A stretch of 64,000 bases of DNA from Neofusicoccum parvum (taxonomy: Eukaryota; Ascomycota; Dothideomycetes; Botryosphaeriales; Botryosphaeriaceae), in the NCBI GenBank assembly GCA_020912385.1, contig CP087207.1:310001-374000 (forward strand). The letters run 5' to 3'. The notes under the pieces are model-generated. The model had not been told where the DNA came from. It saw nothing but the letters and a program-made list of their open reading frames with translations, and did no database searches. Shown here in pieces: positions 48,401 through 60,086 of the stretch. Each line of letters begins with the position of its first letter. The stretch's first letter is position 1. Position numbers and translations under genes: made by a program.

Positions 48401-48424
48401 GGCATTGTTTTAGAGGAAGAGTGA
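45410..48424 (+). CDS. HeLo-like N-terminal / ankyrin-repeat protein (STAND-like architecture without NTPase)
   Basis: Exons 45410-45849, 45899-46586, 46639-46781, 46871-47061 and 47109-48424 give 925 residues. The fourth exon start is the least certain (89-nt intron, weak branch site). Residues 1-145 (MSDAFSVTGSAVGVISL, then a helical region with LTDLLEVL and LQSLRDAVSDCQANLD) match the fungal N-terminal domain found on STAND/NLR-like proteins and related to HeLo membrane-acting domains. I see no P-loop or NACHT. The middle has a Cys-containing stretch (CTCRPRMKR and EACPYYTSRD), and ankyrin-type units follow around residues 330-400. Clear ones near 520-590 read HTVLHLASDWLEGMNKLLQRGA and LPLDYAVAQQNLATVKLLLDAG. 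The C-terminus is acidic and helical. Such proteins are candidates for non-self recognition, but no partner gene is visible. Confidence 0.8.
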
Positions 48425-50372
48425 ACATGACGAATAGTGTTGTGCAAGCTCATCATGCTATCAGACTGAGGTGGAGAATTGACCGTGCGGAGATGGAAGG
48501 AGGCTTGAGAACTGCCACGGGAAGGTACGCCGTATGTGCATAGATTCAAAACATTCCTAAGATAGGAAGCGTCATGGGTGTTCGAGATATGTATTTTTTT
48601 TTTGCCACAGAGGATATCGATCTCGTTCCGGAGCTATTAAAGTATTTGTCTGGGTGCAAACGTCTTGTTTAAATTGACAAAACCATCTGGATGAGTGCTT
48701 CATCTGCCCATGCAGGTAGACTGTTTACTTGACTTTCCGCTAGAGCACTCTCTATACTGCCATCCTTTTGCGACCCACTGTGCAACTCGCGTTGTAACTG
48801 CTTGTAAAGAAACTGGAGCGTTCCTACAAACAGGCTACTCTAACCCAAAACCCCCAGACCCCAAAACTTCATCCCAACAACTCCAGCAAGCAAAATCCCG
48901 CACCCCTCCACCCCAACCGACCGAACGGACGCTCCAACAACCAGCCAGCTTCAGGATCACCCATCCACCCCCCGACCAACCTTCGCTCCCACCCGCCACC
49001 CGACGACCACGTGCGCCCGCGACGCGCGCGTCATCACCCCACCAAACACCCATGACGTCATCTCACCTCCCTCCGCTTCATCCGCTACCCGGCCGGGGTT
49101 CGGCAAGCCAGCGCGCGAACCCGCCCCGACCCGGGTACCGGACGTGCCAAACACCTACCTCGTTCCTTTTGCCCCTCTCCCTCTCTCCAAGGCCCCCCAC
49201 TACTTCCGCCTGCAAAACGCCGAACCCCTCTGAAACGCCGTCTACGCTGAGGTACCTTGCCGCTGCTCTGACCTGGCCGACCCGCCGTCACGACCCGGGA
49301 AGGTAGCGTGGCGTACCTCACCGGTCCCGGGCGGCCCAAGCCACCAGCACCGTCAATGCGCCCTGCCGCACCCCTACGCGCCTAGGATACCGGGGCGCAT
49401 GTGTTGGTCAGTAAATCATAAGTGAACCGCATATGAGAGATACAATACACCACTCGCACCAATCAAACAACGGTGAAGAATAGAATCAGCACTAGGATTT
49501 CTGCTCTCCGGCTATCCACGATCGAAACCTGCTAACCCGGGTTCCACACCGCCTCCCGTGAAAAAGAAAAAAAAAGTCCACCCCTGATAATCATCGCCAT
49601 CCCGCCTTGCCGCCAAAAGAAAGGAAAAGCAGTGCATGAAGTTATAATACAAGCAACCCCTGCCTTTGCTGCTTCTCGTGAAAGAAGATGAAAAGTCAAG
49701 CCCAGCCACTCCACTAATCGGCAGTGATGTTCCCCTCACCTCAACATCCAGCTTGGACCGAAAAGCAAGGAAATGGAGAGGTGGAGAAAGCTCGATGGAG
49801 GATTGTGCTGGGTGACTCATAATCGTCGATGGACCCCTCATTACTGAAACCCAACCCCCGTCAGCGGCAATTCGCGGGAAGGCGCATTGCAAGATGCCGA
49901 GAGAGTGTGCTCCAATCAATGACATTTTGTCGTAATCGTGTCGTGTCGTGTCTCGTGATCGTGACTTGTCTCGCTGTGCAAATTGAAAAAGGCATACAAC
50001 AAGAAACTATGGAGCTCGCTGTGGGAGAGAATTTTTGATAGAACTGTATGTCTCCCTGCATCCGCAGAGAAGAAGCCCCAAGATAAACCGAGAAGTAAAG
50101 TAGTTCCGTTAATGCCGCTGAAAGAGGTGGGGAGTATAATTGCAGAAACAACACAGTGTTGATGAGAAAATGGCTCGTGAGAGGGAGGCAGTTGTGCAGC
50201 TTTTGATCGCCAGTCTTGATTTGCTCGTCGCACATCGCTATGCATGAGATAAAAGAGGAAGAGCCGATCAATCTTAAGAGGTGAAGAATAGGAAATGAGC
50301 CGATCAAAGAGCAACTCGCAGTCACCGGAAAATATGCAGCTGGAAAGCCCGGTGATGATGTTCATAGCAACT
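48425..50372. other. convergent intergenic interval, no supportable gene
   Basis: 1.95 kb between two stop codons. C-rich around 48840-49340, where a 203-codon Pro/Thr-rich plus-strand frame overlaps minus-strand frames and has no domain. A perfect CRE-type octamer TGACGTCA lies at about 49053-49060, of unknown relevance. Confidence 0.5.
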
Positions 50373-51887
50373 TCAGTAGCTTTCGTAGCCGTCCACAGGA
50401 GCGCTCTTGGCAGCACAACGACTGCCGTGGAACCTGCGGCCCGACCTAGCTTGGTGACGGCTCTTCAGAGCTTGAGAAGTGTTGAATTCTTCCGAAGCAG
50501 CGCCAATGACGGTATCAGCATTCTCTGCAGGAACAATGATGGCAACTGCGCGGCTGCTATCATCAATGCCATCCGCCTGATGGTTGACTTCGTGAATCGC
50601 CTCGGCGAAGCTACCACGCAAGCTATTGGTCGCGCTATTTGCAGAGGACGCCGCGGCACTACGGTATGGGCTACGGTGGTGGTGGTAAGGCAGCATGCGA
50701 GGATCCTGGTTGGTGGCGATGCTGTGGCGGCGATGGCGGTCGTGCGTCCGGCGATGGTCACCGACTTGGCCACCATGGGCAGAACCGCTATGAACAGAGC
50801 CGCTATGGACGCTGCCTTGACGAGAGACCGGCTGCGAAATTTGGGCCATGTGCTGCTGTGGAGCGTAGCTTGGACTGTAGTTGGGCTGGTAAGGCGAACT
50901 GTTCTTGGGCAGATACTGTGGAGGCGTATGACCAAACGGAGGTGTGTCTGTCGTAGGCGGGAAAGTGCCACCGTAAGGCGAGTGACCGGGAGGTCCAGCA
51001 ACAGCAGTCGCAGGTGGAATAGCCTGAACATTGCTGTGAGGAATGTACGGACCAGACTGAAGTCCACGCGAGTCAACCGACGAAGCGCGCGAAGAGCGGG
51101 ATCCTACTGGAGGAGGCGGGAACTGCGTGCCATAGTAACCAGGAGCCTGAAAAGGTCAGTACGCGAACATATAGTCAACTTGGGGCTTCTTTACCATTGC
51201 CTGACCGGCAGGAGGAGCCTGTGCTGGAACATGAGGATTCACCGGCGCAGACTGTCCGTTGGAGTACTCGGGAGTGTGCGTTGCACCTGGAGCGTAGTCG
51301 GCCGGGTTGTAGGGTTTGGCGGTGTAGTGGTTGTGAGCGGCATTGTACGGCTGTGGGTGAGCGTAGTTCTCGCTGGCAACATGCGCAGGCGGGAAAGCTG
51401 CGGCGGGTTGCACCGGAGGCGGAGGGATGTACGGGTGCTGTTGACCACCCAGTGGCGCGACCCTGTTTGCGTACGGCGGCGACTCGCGAAAGTCACGGCC
51501 TCTGGTCCACGACCGATCCTTGTGGTGATGATGGTGGCGATGCTTACGGTCCCGATCGCGACCACGGTCATGGCCACGGCCAGCGTCACTGCTGCGGCGG
51601 GTCCGACGGCGGCGCTCCGAGTCGGAGTCTTCGGTGTGATAGTCTTCGGTGTAGTAGTCCGAATCTGTGGCAGAGGGCGAGCGTCTCCTGCGGTCGCGTC
51701 CCTCGCTCTGGGCGCGGCGCTTCGTGCGCTCCTTCTCTCGCTTGCGGCGCTTCTTCTCTTCTTTCTCCTCCTGCGATCTGAAGTAGCCGCCAGGAATTGA
51801 CTCGAAGAACTTGTCGGGGATGCGCTCGGCGCCGTATGAGATTGCTTTGAGAGCCAGGCCTGCCATCTTGCGGTCGAAGTACGCCAA
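50373..51887 (-). CDS. low-complexity protein of unknown function
   Basis: Exons 51887-51195 and 51146-50373, joined by a 48-nt intron (donor GTAAAG, acceptor TTCAG), give 488 residues. I do not recognise the family. The first 40 residues (MAYFDRKMAGLALKAISYGAERIPDKFFES) look folded and are the best search handle. Next is a strongly basic, charged stretch (KKRRKREKERTKRR), a Ser/Asp/Tyr/Arg stretch with DYYTEDYHTEDSDSERR, and a run of histidines. The remainder is rich in Pro, Tyr, Ser, Gln and Asn and probably disordered, with VHSGSVHSGSAHGG as a small internal repeat. The alternating Arg/Ser/Asp character recalls RNA-associated or condensate-forming proteins, but no RNA-binding domain is visible. 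Confidence 0.75.
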
Positions 51888-53785
51888 TGTGGTGGTGGTG
51901 GAGTGGGCGGATGGAGAGGTTTATATGATGCAAAGCCGCAGCTCGCGTCAGGTGGTTGGTGATAGGTTGCAAGGAATCTGGAGCTAGGCGGCGGGCGCAG
52001 GTGAGGGCGGAGGATAGCCCCTGCAACTAGCACACGGACCCTGCAGAATACAGCTTGGAGGAGCTACAGTCATGCGGCGGACGGCGCCCGGGGTCCTTCA
52101 TATACGCTGATCGGATAGGTGGCAGAGAGCGAGGTGCGGCAGTCGAGATCGAGTGAGTGGCAACGTGTGCAAGAAGACATGCAGCAGAGAGGCGAGAGGA
52201 ACGGGGGCCCAGTCGCGGCGGCGATGTCGTGAGCGGAGGCGCTGGACCCGCGAGGAAGCGACGCTTGGGCGTGGGTGTCCGCTTGGGCGTACGGCAAACG
52301 CGTCAGGCGCATCTGAGGTGGCCGTGGCCGCGTCGCGGAGCCGGCCATGACGTCAGACCGCCGGCTGCTTCGCCCGCTGCGTCCAACTCCAGCGCGAGCA
52401 TGCCCGCCACTCGCCAGCGAGTCATGCACGATGCACACGATGCGCGATGCGCGACGAGATGCTGGCGGCGCTGCAGATTCGCGGAGCCACGGGCGAGAAT
52501 GAGGCGGCGCGCGCCCAACGGCCCTCCTGGGATCCCACCCATTCCGCCGCCGTATCAGGCACCGTGCTTGCTGTTCCACGCCGTGGGGAAGGCCAGGAAG
52601 GCGTGGATCATCGATCGCCGTGCCCCGCCGCCTGGGCCCCACGTCGCACAGCGCGGCCGTGGCACGAGCCGGGGCTTACCTCCGTCCTTGCGAGGAACAG
52701 TAATCCTCCAAAGCGCGGGAACGCTCGCGCCGGCCTCCATGGTCACTTGGCCGCGGTTGCATCCTGCCAATCCGAGCTGGCCGCGTATGTGAGGCACCTA
52801 CTAATGCACCGCTGCATTGGCTGGCTAACCTCCTATTGCGGCCGCTAATATAGCTCTTGTACAGTAATGCGCGTGGCTGGTACGCTGGCCAGCGATACAC
52901 TACGGCCGAGGAAGGTCCTTCTAGCACGCACGCAACGAGAAGCTCTCGTGCAGCAGTTGTGCAAGGCACATCATCCAAATGACGACAGGTGGCACTTGAT
53001 AACGGCGGACGTGCCACCGTCGGCGCCGCCCGAAGGAATGACTAAGCAGCTGCAACATGGAGAAAGAAGTCGTCCTGATTCTATTGTGGTACTTGACTTC
53101 AAGGAACTGGATTTGACACGCTATCTCGTGTAATGATCTGAGACGTTCTATCCAGGACGTCAGACCTTCGCGGGACGATCCGCGGGAGCGCTTGCGGCGC
53201 ACGCGGCGAACGCGGCGAAAATGGAAAAAGGAAGGAGGAAAAAGAAAGTCAAGATCTCCAGCTAGCCATGGGGTTGGAAGGCAAAAGAAAAAAGGAAATG
53301 AAAAGTCACGCAGATCGCCGCCGGTGAATTCTAATGCCGAGCAAGAGCTGGATGAAATTTATGGGTGTCTCGAAGTAGAGTTACGCCTCTGAATAGGGAG
53401 TTGAAGACCTGGGTGCATAACTGCTTTGATATGCATACCAAAGCTGTTCGGATGCATGCCTCAACTCCCAAAGGGACCTCCATCATCTCACGATCTCAGA
53501 AAGCAATTTCACCCCCCACCCACCCACAAAGTCTGCACCGAACCGTTGAACCATTGGACCAGAGTCCATGCGAAAAAGAAATTAATCTGTTCCGTCAAAA
53601 GGCCCCAGAGGGGCCTTGTCGTCTAGCCGTACCCGTCAAATCTTGGATCTGTAGCCAGTTACTCCAACCTCCTTATGCGCCTACCCTTCCGAGTTCCGAC
53701 CCTGTTCCTGGGATCGACTTTTTGATATTTTTGTTCAAGAGCACCCCCGGAAGCAAGGACAAAATCCGTTTGGCCAGTGAAAACA
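51888..53785. other. intergenic, no supportable gene
   Basis: 1.9 kb upstream of the low-complexity gene and downstream of the methyltransferase. Frames at 52070-52642 (minus) and 52157-52792 (plus) overlap on opposite strands in a GC-rich stretch and look like chance. Confidence 0.5.
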
Positions 53786-55944
53786 TCAATCAATAATAAT
53801 GAAGTTTTCATCATCGTCAACGATGATAGGCTCATCGCTGGAGCTCCCGGACCGTTGAGAATATGGTGGCGGGCCAGGTGATAGGCTTCTGGATACGACT
53901 CGCTTGCGAACGGCAGCCTCTTCGTCAAGGATGACAATATCTCCGTCCTCGTCTACATCATGCTCAGAATTGCCTCGCCTGTTCTCCTGTCGGTCGAGCT
54001 TGCGTAGTACCTTGATGCACTCCTCAAATATGAGCTTGAAGCACAGAGGAGGGACCGCGTTGCCAATCTGTTTTTCAATGTCTGTCCGGCTTCCAAAGAA
54101 GTCGTACGTTGTAGGGAATCCCTGCAAAGTGGCAAGCTCTCGGTTAGTGAAAGCCCGGTCACCACTCCAATGGTAACAGTCACTATTGCTCGTCAAGACC
54201 GTGTGCCTAAGTGGCTGGTCTGGATCCCAGGGATGCTTGTCTACGCGCTTTGCGAGTAGAGGATTGTGGTGAGTGACGTTTACAGGCAGCCGACCGACCG
54301 CGTTCCTGGCCGTGACGAAGGGCAAAAGCCCGCTTCCAGGTCCGCCGTGCGTAGGCTTGGGAATATTGGGAAGCGGCACGCCCGGACTGTTACAGTGTCA
54401 GTCTGTGGTCTGAAGGAAGAGTAAGGGCATTTGTTGCTTACGCTGCCGCGATGAAGATTAGCCGTTTTCTCGGCTGGGGCAGTCCATACTCCTTCAGATT
54501 GAGTATGGCCCACCTCACGGAATAGCCCTCCTTGTTGATCATGTATAACAATAACTGAAAGAAAAGGTGGTGCTTTTCGTGCGTCAAGAGACCAAAAGTC
54601 TCTTCTAATGTCACCAACCTAGGCTTTACAGCTCGAATAATCTCGCCTACCGAGAACAATGCGGCGGTATTCTTGTCGTCATTCGCAGCATAGTCGATAT
54701 GGTTGCGGGCTGAGCTGAAAGGTTGACAAGGGGGAGAGATGTGCAGAACGTCGACCTGAGGATTGAAGCCGCGGGGCGGAAAGTCGAACGCCTCTATCTC
54801 GAAGATTCTTGCATGCCGGAAGTTCATCCGGGATGTCGCGACAGCCTGCGCGTTGTGATCAAACCCCCAAACAACCTTCAATCCGGAAAGTTTAGCCGCG
54901 CAACTGGCGCCTCCAGCGCCCATGAATGAGTCTCCGTATGTGTACTGACGCTGCTTATAGGGACGTGAACTACGACCTCGCTCGAGAACCACCGTCTCTT
55001 CCTCGCCATTCGTTGTGAGGTCAACGTTTGCCGTCTGCTTTCCAGTGAGAATGCCGCCGGCGTTGTCAGCCTCTTCGAGGCAGATAAACCGGAGCATGCC
55101 CTGATAAGGTCTGTTACGAGCCCGGTCTCTTTCTCCGTCTGCGTAGATGCATGCGAAAAGGTTCCGGCAGACTAGGACTTCTGAAGCAGATATCTGACGT
55201 TCTATCCTCTTTGCGTCCGGTGCTGAAGAGTCATAGAACACAGTGTCCCGATAACTTAGTAAGGGAAAAGGAAGGTCGGTTACGACAAGGCGACGCTTCC
55301 GGACGGCATAGGCAAGAGGGATCTCTTCCATGCCCTGCTCAAACCATGGGCGGGGGTCTCCCGAGTCGATGGATACGACCAAGTGCACCTCGTTAAGCTT
55401 TTTGGGCAGCATAGGCTGGAGATACTTGTTCCTTCTAAAACGTAGCCCGCGGAGAGAGACCTCGCCAGTCCGCATGTCCTCAATAATCTTGAGCACCCGT
55501 AAGAAATCTCCGGCCTGGACGCCTGACGGATCTGTGGTGCCTTGTACCTCAACAGTGTCGCCTATTTTCAAAGCCTGTGCTGTAGGGCCAAGGCCAGCGG
55601 TCTTCTCGTTTACCAACTGGCAGCTGTTGACGAAGACCTTCGGTAGCTGTGGAGTAAGGTTGCGCGTAATCGGTCTTGCTGCGGTAGGTTGTGGCGTAGG
55701 TGGGCTGCTGCGCTGTGATGATGAACATTCATCCTCGTCTTCGTCATCGTCTTCGTCCTTCACAATGATGAAATCCTCTAATGCAGGATTCAGCGCGACA
55801 TGATCTACATGTGGGTTAGCGATGGTCCAGAACAGGGTGAGAGGTCTTGTTTTCACCGAGTGGTATCTCGTTGTATTCGTCATCAGAGATCGATATGAGA
55901 TCGTAGTCATCTATGATCTCAAAGCCGGTCGTAGAGGGTGTCAT
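53786..55944 (-). CDS. RID: RID/DmtA-type DNA cytosine methyltransferase
   Basis: Putative 5-cytosine methyltransferase of the fungal group linked to repeat-induced point mutation. Exons 55944-55857, 55804-54442 and 54386-53786 give 683 residues; introns are 52 and 55 nt. Residues about 105-275 hold a BAH-like region (IGDTVEVQG, FLRVLKIIEDMRTGE, YQGMLRFICLEE). Catalytic motifs: I, DSFMGAGGAS (321-330) with WGFDHNAQA; IV, PPCQPFS (387-393) with nucleophile Cys389; VI, EET (430-432) where most enzymes have ENV; VIII, QPRKRLIFIA; X, GNAVPP. The target region is short, as in RID/Masc1. Both ends carry hydrophobic-plus-acidic SUMO-interaction-like segments. The catalytic cysteine and cofactor motif are intact, so the gene looks functional. 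Confidence 0.93.
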
Positions 55945-57152
55945 CGTTGTTGTGTGAGTAGAAGTTAGTTAACCTTGGTGTTGAGACTTAGAGGTGAAGA
56001 AGCCAAGAGGAAGGCGGGTGGAGAAATAGTGAAAGTGATGGCTTATGAGCTGTCGGAGAGAAGAAGTGAAGGGAGCTGGGTAACGGCGGCACTAAGGTGG
56101 CTTTGTGAGTTGTGGCTCAAGTGGCCTGCCGCCCGTTGATGTAGGAAGCCGTCGTGCCAAACACCCTTCAAAGGATTGCTTTGAAGGACAAAGTTGGCGT
56201 TTCGTCAGAATTAGTTGTGAGTTGTTGCAACCAGCGATGAGGGAACCAAGCATGAGCATTAAATAAAAGCACCGGGCCGTGGAAATCAGGCCTGCCGCTG
56301 AAGCTGGAAGGAGCCAGGCCCCGTGATGGCAACGTGTTTTGGCCACTCTTGGAACTCGTTGGACGACGGTTGTAAAGTGAGAGGAAGGAGGCGCGGGAGT
56401 CTTTACAGCACTTCACGTATTTATACCCAAGCCAAACCTTGAAACTCTAAGTCCAGAGGTCAACACCATGCTATTCATTCAGTGAGACGCTAAATGAAGC
56501 AACGGTATTGATCAACAGTGCCACGACTACGGTAAACACTTAAACCCATGGTGGTGCCTGGGGGTGTAAAGGCTGTATCAGGACTTGTGAAGAACAACTT
56601 CGGCACGCAGCTTCGACAGACTCTAAGTACACTTCACGTCTGGTGGAGCTTCCGGTGCTTCCGCGACTCTGATCCACAATGATCCACTCCGAATCTTGTA
56701 GGAAGACGATATTGAACGTCGAAGCGGTCGCAGCTCAAGACTTGACAGCCCACTCCATACAGACGTCGAGCTGTGGTGGAGCGGCTGCGGCGCAGGTAAA
56801 ATTGCGGCTGCACGTGGAGCGATAAGACGCGCCGTGGTTTGTACGCGCCGCGTCGTCGCAGCGGAGACGGGAAAGGGTTCACCGGTGCGGAAATCGGAGG
56901 CGGGCCAATGGCTGGCGGGCTTGTTTGCAGTCAGGCAGCCAGCAGATTAGGTACAAAGAATGGTCGCGTGGCCAGCAGAGGAAGTGATCAGTCCGCTCTG
57001 GGCGCGGTGTCTTTTTGGGGCGGCGCTGTGGAGGGTTGGGGCCCTTGGTCGGTCCGGCTGAAGCGAGCCGAAAAAGTCCGCCAGCGTCGCGTGCGCCGGC
57101 CCTCATAAACTTTTGCGCCCGCTCTGCTCCCTCAGACTTCTAACCTTTCAAA
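55945..57152. promoter_or_regulatory. divergent interval, methyltransferase / ADE4 leader
   Basis: 1.2 kb between the methyltransferase start and the first ATG upstream of ADE4. No gene or repeat is supported. It must contain both promoters. Confidence 0.45.
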
Positions 57153-57278
57153 ATGGCATCCACCAACCCATCCGTTTGTTGGCCCACGTCGCCTCCCGCA
57201 ACCAGGTTGCTGCTGCTGCTGCTGCGACGGTATCCTCTGTCTGGCGCCGTCCACACCTCCGCCTTCCGCTGCCGCTGA
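57153..57278 (+). CDS. possible upstream ORF or small gene in ADE4 leader
   Basis: A 41-codon frame begins at an ATG in a good fungal context (TTTCAAAATGGC). It encodes MASTNPSVCWPTSPP, a leucine run and an Arg-rich end. A different frame over the same DNA, with no ATG of its own at this point, reads like a mitochondrial presequence (VWRRPHLRLPLPLRTFSAALNRP). So either an upstream ORF, a small separate gene with an unseen splice, or chance. Confidence 0.3.
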   Translation: MASTNPSVCWPTSPPATRLLLLLLRRYPLSGAVHTSAFRCR

Positions 57279-57359
57279 GAACTTTTTCCGCCGCCTTAAA
57301 CCGTCCCTTCAGACCGAGCCCCGCCGCCCTGCAACCCTCAGCCAATTTCCAGCAGTAAG

Positions 57360-57432
57360 GTGAGTGATCAGGAGCCGCCTGTGCCATTCTTTCTTCCCAC
57401 CCCACAATGATGATCTAGTGTTATTTTTATAG
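57360..57432 (+). other. candidate 5' untranslated intron of ADE4
   Basis: Strong donor AAG|GTGAGT at 57360 and acceptor TTATAG at 57432, 73 nt, with a pyrimidine/T-rich 3' end. It lies upstream of the ADE4 start and after the short frame at 57153-57278. Confidence 0.4.
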
Positions 57433-57563
57433 ATGTTAGACTTCCGAGCTCAAAGTTGCGGAGACAGCACATTCTGACCCATCCTCACCACCAACCTAAT
57501 TCGAGCCCAATTGCTAGCGCATTGCTAATACGGCATTCCCAAGCAGATCGCCTGTCCCCCAAG

Positions 57564-59391
57564 ATGTGTGGCATCATCGCGGTCATCCACGCGGACCCAG
57601 AGTCCACCTCGGCCGCCGTCGAGATTCACGACGCCCTGTACCTCCTCCAGCACCGAGGCCAGGATGCCTGCGGTATAGCTACATGCGCCACTGGCGGTCG
57701 CTTCTACCAGTGCAAGGGCAATGGCATGGCCTCCAGGGTCTTCCACGACGGTTCCAGGGTTGCTGACCTCCCCGGCTTCATGGGCCTTGGTCACCTCCGC
57801 TACCCCACCGCTGGCAGCAGCGCCAACTCCGAGGCTCAGCCCTTCTACGTCAACAGCCCGTACGGTATCTGCCTGACCCACAATGGCAACCTCATCAATG
57901 CGCCAGAGCTCAAGCGCTTCCTCGATCAGGAGGCCCACCGTCACATCAACACCGAGAGCGACAGCGAGCTCATGCTCAACATTTTCGCAAACGAGCTCAA
58001 TGAGACGGGCAAGGCTCGTGTCAATGCGGAGGACTGCTTCAGTGCTCTCAGCAAGATGTACAAGCGCTGCGTTGGCGGTTGGGCGTGCACTGCCATGCTC
58101 GCCGGCTTCGGTCTGATCGGCTTCCGCGACCCCTATGGCATTCGTCCCATGGTTCTGGGCTCCAAGCAATCGGAGACCGGCCATGGCACCGACTACATGA
58201 TGGCCTCGGAGTCTGTCGCTCTTACCCAGTGCGGCTACACTACCTTCCAGGATATTCTTCCTGGCCAGGCCGTTATCATCGAGAAGGGCAAGGAGCCCGT
58301 CTTCCGTCAGGTCCACCCTCAGCTTGGATACACCCCCGACATCTTCGAGTACGTCTACTTTGCTCGTCCGGACTCTGTCATGGACGGTATCGACGTCGAT
58401 GAGAGTCGCCGCAGGATGGGTTTCAAGCTCGCTGAGACCATTGCGAAGGAGCTCGGCCCTGAGGGTCTGAAGGAAATCGACTGCATCATGCCCATCCCTG
58501 AAACTGCAATCACCTCTGCACTGTGTGTTTCTGCCGGTTTGAAGAAGCGCTATGTGCAAGGTTTCGTGAAGAACAGGTACATCTTCCGTACCTTCATCAT
58601 GCCTACTCAGAAGCTGCGCCAAAAGGGTGTTCGTGCGAAACTCAATGCCAAGCCTTCGGACTTCAAGGACAAGGTTGTTGTGTTGGTGGATGACAGTATC
58701 GTGAGAGGAACGACGAGTCGGGAGATTGTCCAGATGGCGAGAGAAGCTGGTGCTAAGAAGGTCATCTTCACCAGTTGCGCGCCGCCGATCACGTAAGTCG
58801 AAGATTCGAGCATCTTGATGATTGACTGTACACTAACTTTCAATCAGCAACGCACACATCTACGGTATCGATCTTGCCTCGACGTCTGAGCTGATCGCCT
58901 ACAACCGGTCGTCGCCTGAGATTGCCAAGAAGATTGGTGCAGACGCTGTCATCTACCAGACTCTGGGTGATCTCGAGGCTGCTTGCGCTTCTCTCTCCCC
59001 TCGCGACCCGGCAACTCAGAAGTTCGAGGTCGGCGTCTTCTGCGGCAAGTACGTCACACCTGTGGATGATGACTACTTCCACAGGCTTGAGCGCATCCGT
59101 GGCGAGAGCAGAAAGTTGAAGGTCATGGAGAGCGCCAGACAAGCTGTCATGAATGGTGCTGCTACCGAGAGCCAAGTCCGCATGGCGGCGAAGGGTGTCG
59201 AGGTCGATAAACACGGAAACGTCATCCCTGCGGAAGGTGAAGACAGCCCGATCAACGGTCATGCTGCATTCAACGGCGAGGGTGTCGACCGTCCCGGTGA
59301 CTTCGAGAGGAGAGCAACGGACGAGTCGTCACAGACCCGTGTCAGGGAAACGCAAGACATGAGTTTGCACAACATCAACGACCACCAATAG
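57564..59391 (+). CDS. ADE4: amidophosphoribosyltransferase (glutamine PRPP amidotransferase)
   Basis: First committed enzyme of purine synthesis: PRPP plus glutamine to phosphoribosylamine, cytosolic. Exons 57564-58792 and 58848-59391 (55-nt intron) give 590 residues. The start MCGIIAV places Cys2 as the N-terminal nucleophile of the glutaminase domain once Met is removed, which fixes this start over the in-frame opening at 57456. [20 protein letters not shown] and THNGNLINA are the glutaminase signature segments. The phosphoribosyltransferase half carries YVYFARPDS and the PRPP loop [13 protein letters not shown]. The intron falls just after ASCAPP-type sequence (TSCAPPIT), and the next exon resumes [11 protein letters not shown]. 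The final 80 residues are a charged fungal extension. All catalytic elements look intact. Confidence 0.97.
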
Positions 59392-60078
59392 TTAATGACG
59401 CAAACGACTGATGGGAAAGCATGTCTTGCGACTGCTCAGGAATAGACTAAGGGTACTGCATGTGGCGTTCCGGCTTTGGGTTTGCATGACCATCTCCGGC
59501 TTATAGATTTCGGAACATACTCTCGCTTGGGTGGCAAGACTGCTTTTTATTCTAGGTTGAATAGAATCGTAAATGGGCCCAGACCCACCAAAAAATAATG
59601 GACATGGATGTTCACGAGGGTTTGCAAATTTTTGGAAGATGCGTTCGAAGTCACGCGTGGGGCGTTGAATGCCTGTTGGCTTTCCACTCTACTACAGGCA
59701 CACTGCGAATTGCCCGCGATAAGCTCAACAAGCTCAAGTGGGGAACATATCGAAGTGAGAAATCGAAGCATTAAGCCGAATGGCTTTGGAACAATTGCGC
59801 TTGGAAGAATATTTGCACTGCTCATGGCCAGACCTGATCATCTTGTTCAGAGGCATTGTTTATCTCGCGCTAGCTGCCAGCTGGACCCCTCTATAACTCT
59901 AGCGTGGCACCAACCCAAACGGATTTCTGAGCAACATGAGTGCATCTAGCAGGTTTTGAACAAAAGAAAAGCTGTAGGGCTCAGATCATTATGTTGGATG
60001 TGCGGCAGGCAACAACTTTTCGTTCCGCCAAAAGGTTCCGCCTAATCGCTGCCTCATATCAGTGCGCAGCCCACCCCG
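59392..60078. other. ADE4 3' flank
   Basis: 687 bp between ADE4 and the MITE. Small frames on both strands (for example 59608-59949 plus) lack features. No gene supported. Confidence 0.5.
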
Positions 60079-60086
60079 CGTAGCTT
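60079..60086. repeat. 8-bp target site duplication, left
   Basis: CGTAGCTT, identical to 60373-60380 on the other side of the MITE. Confidence 0.88.

Noticed and set aside
52070..52792. Opposed 190- and 211-codon frames
   Set aside because: They mirror each other on opposite strands in GC-rich DNA and neither shows a family motif.
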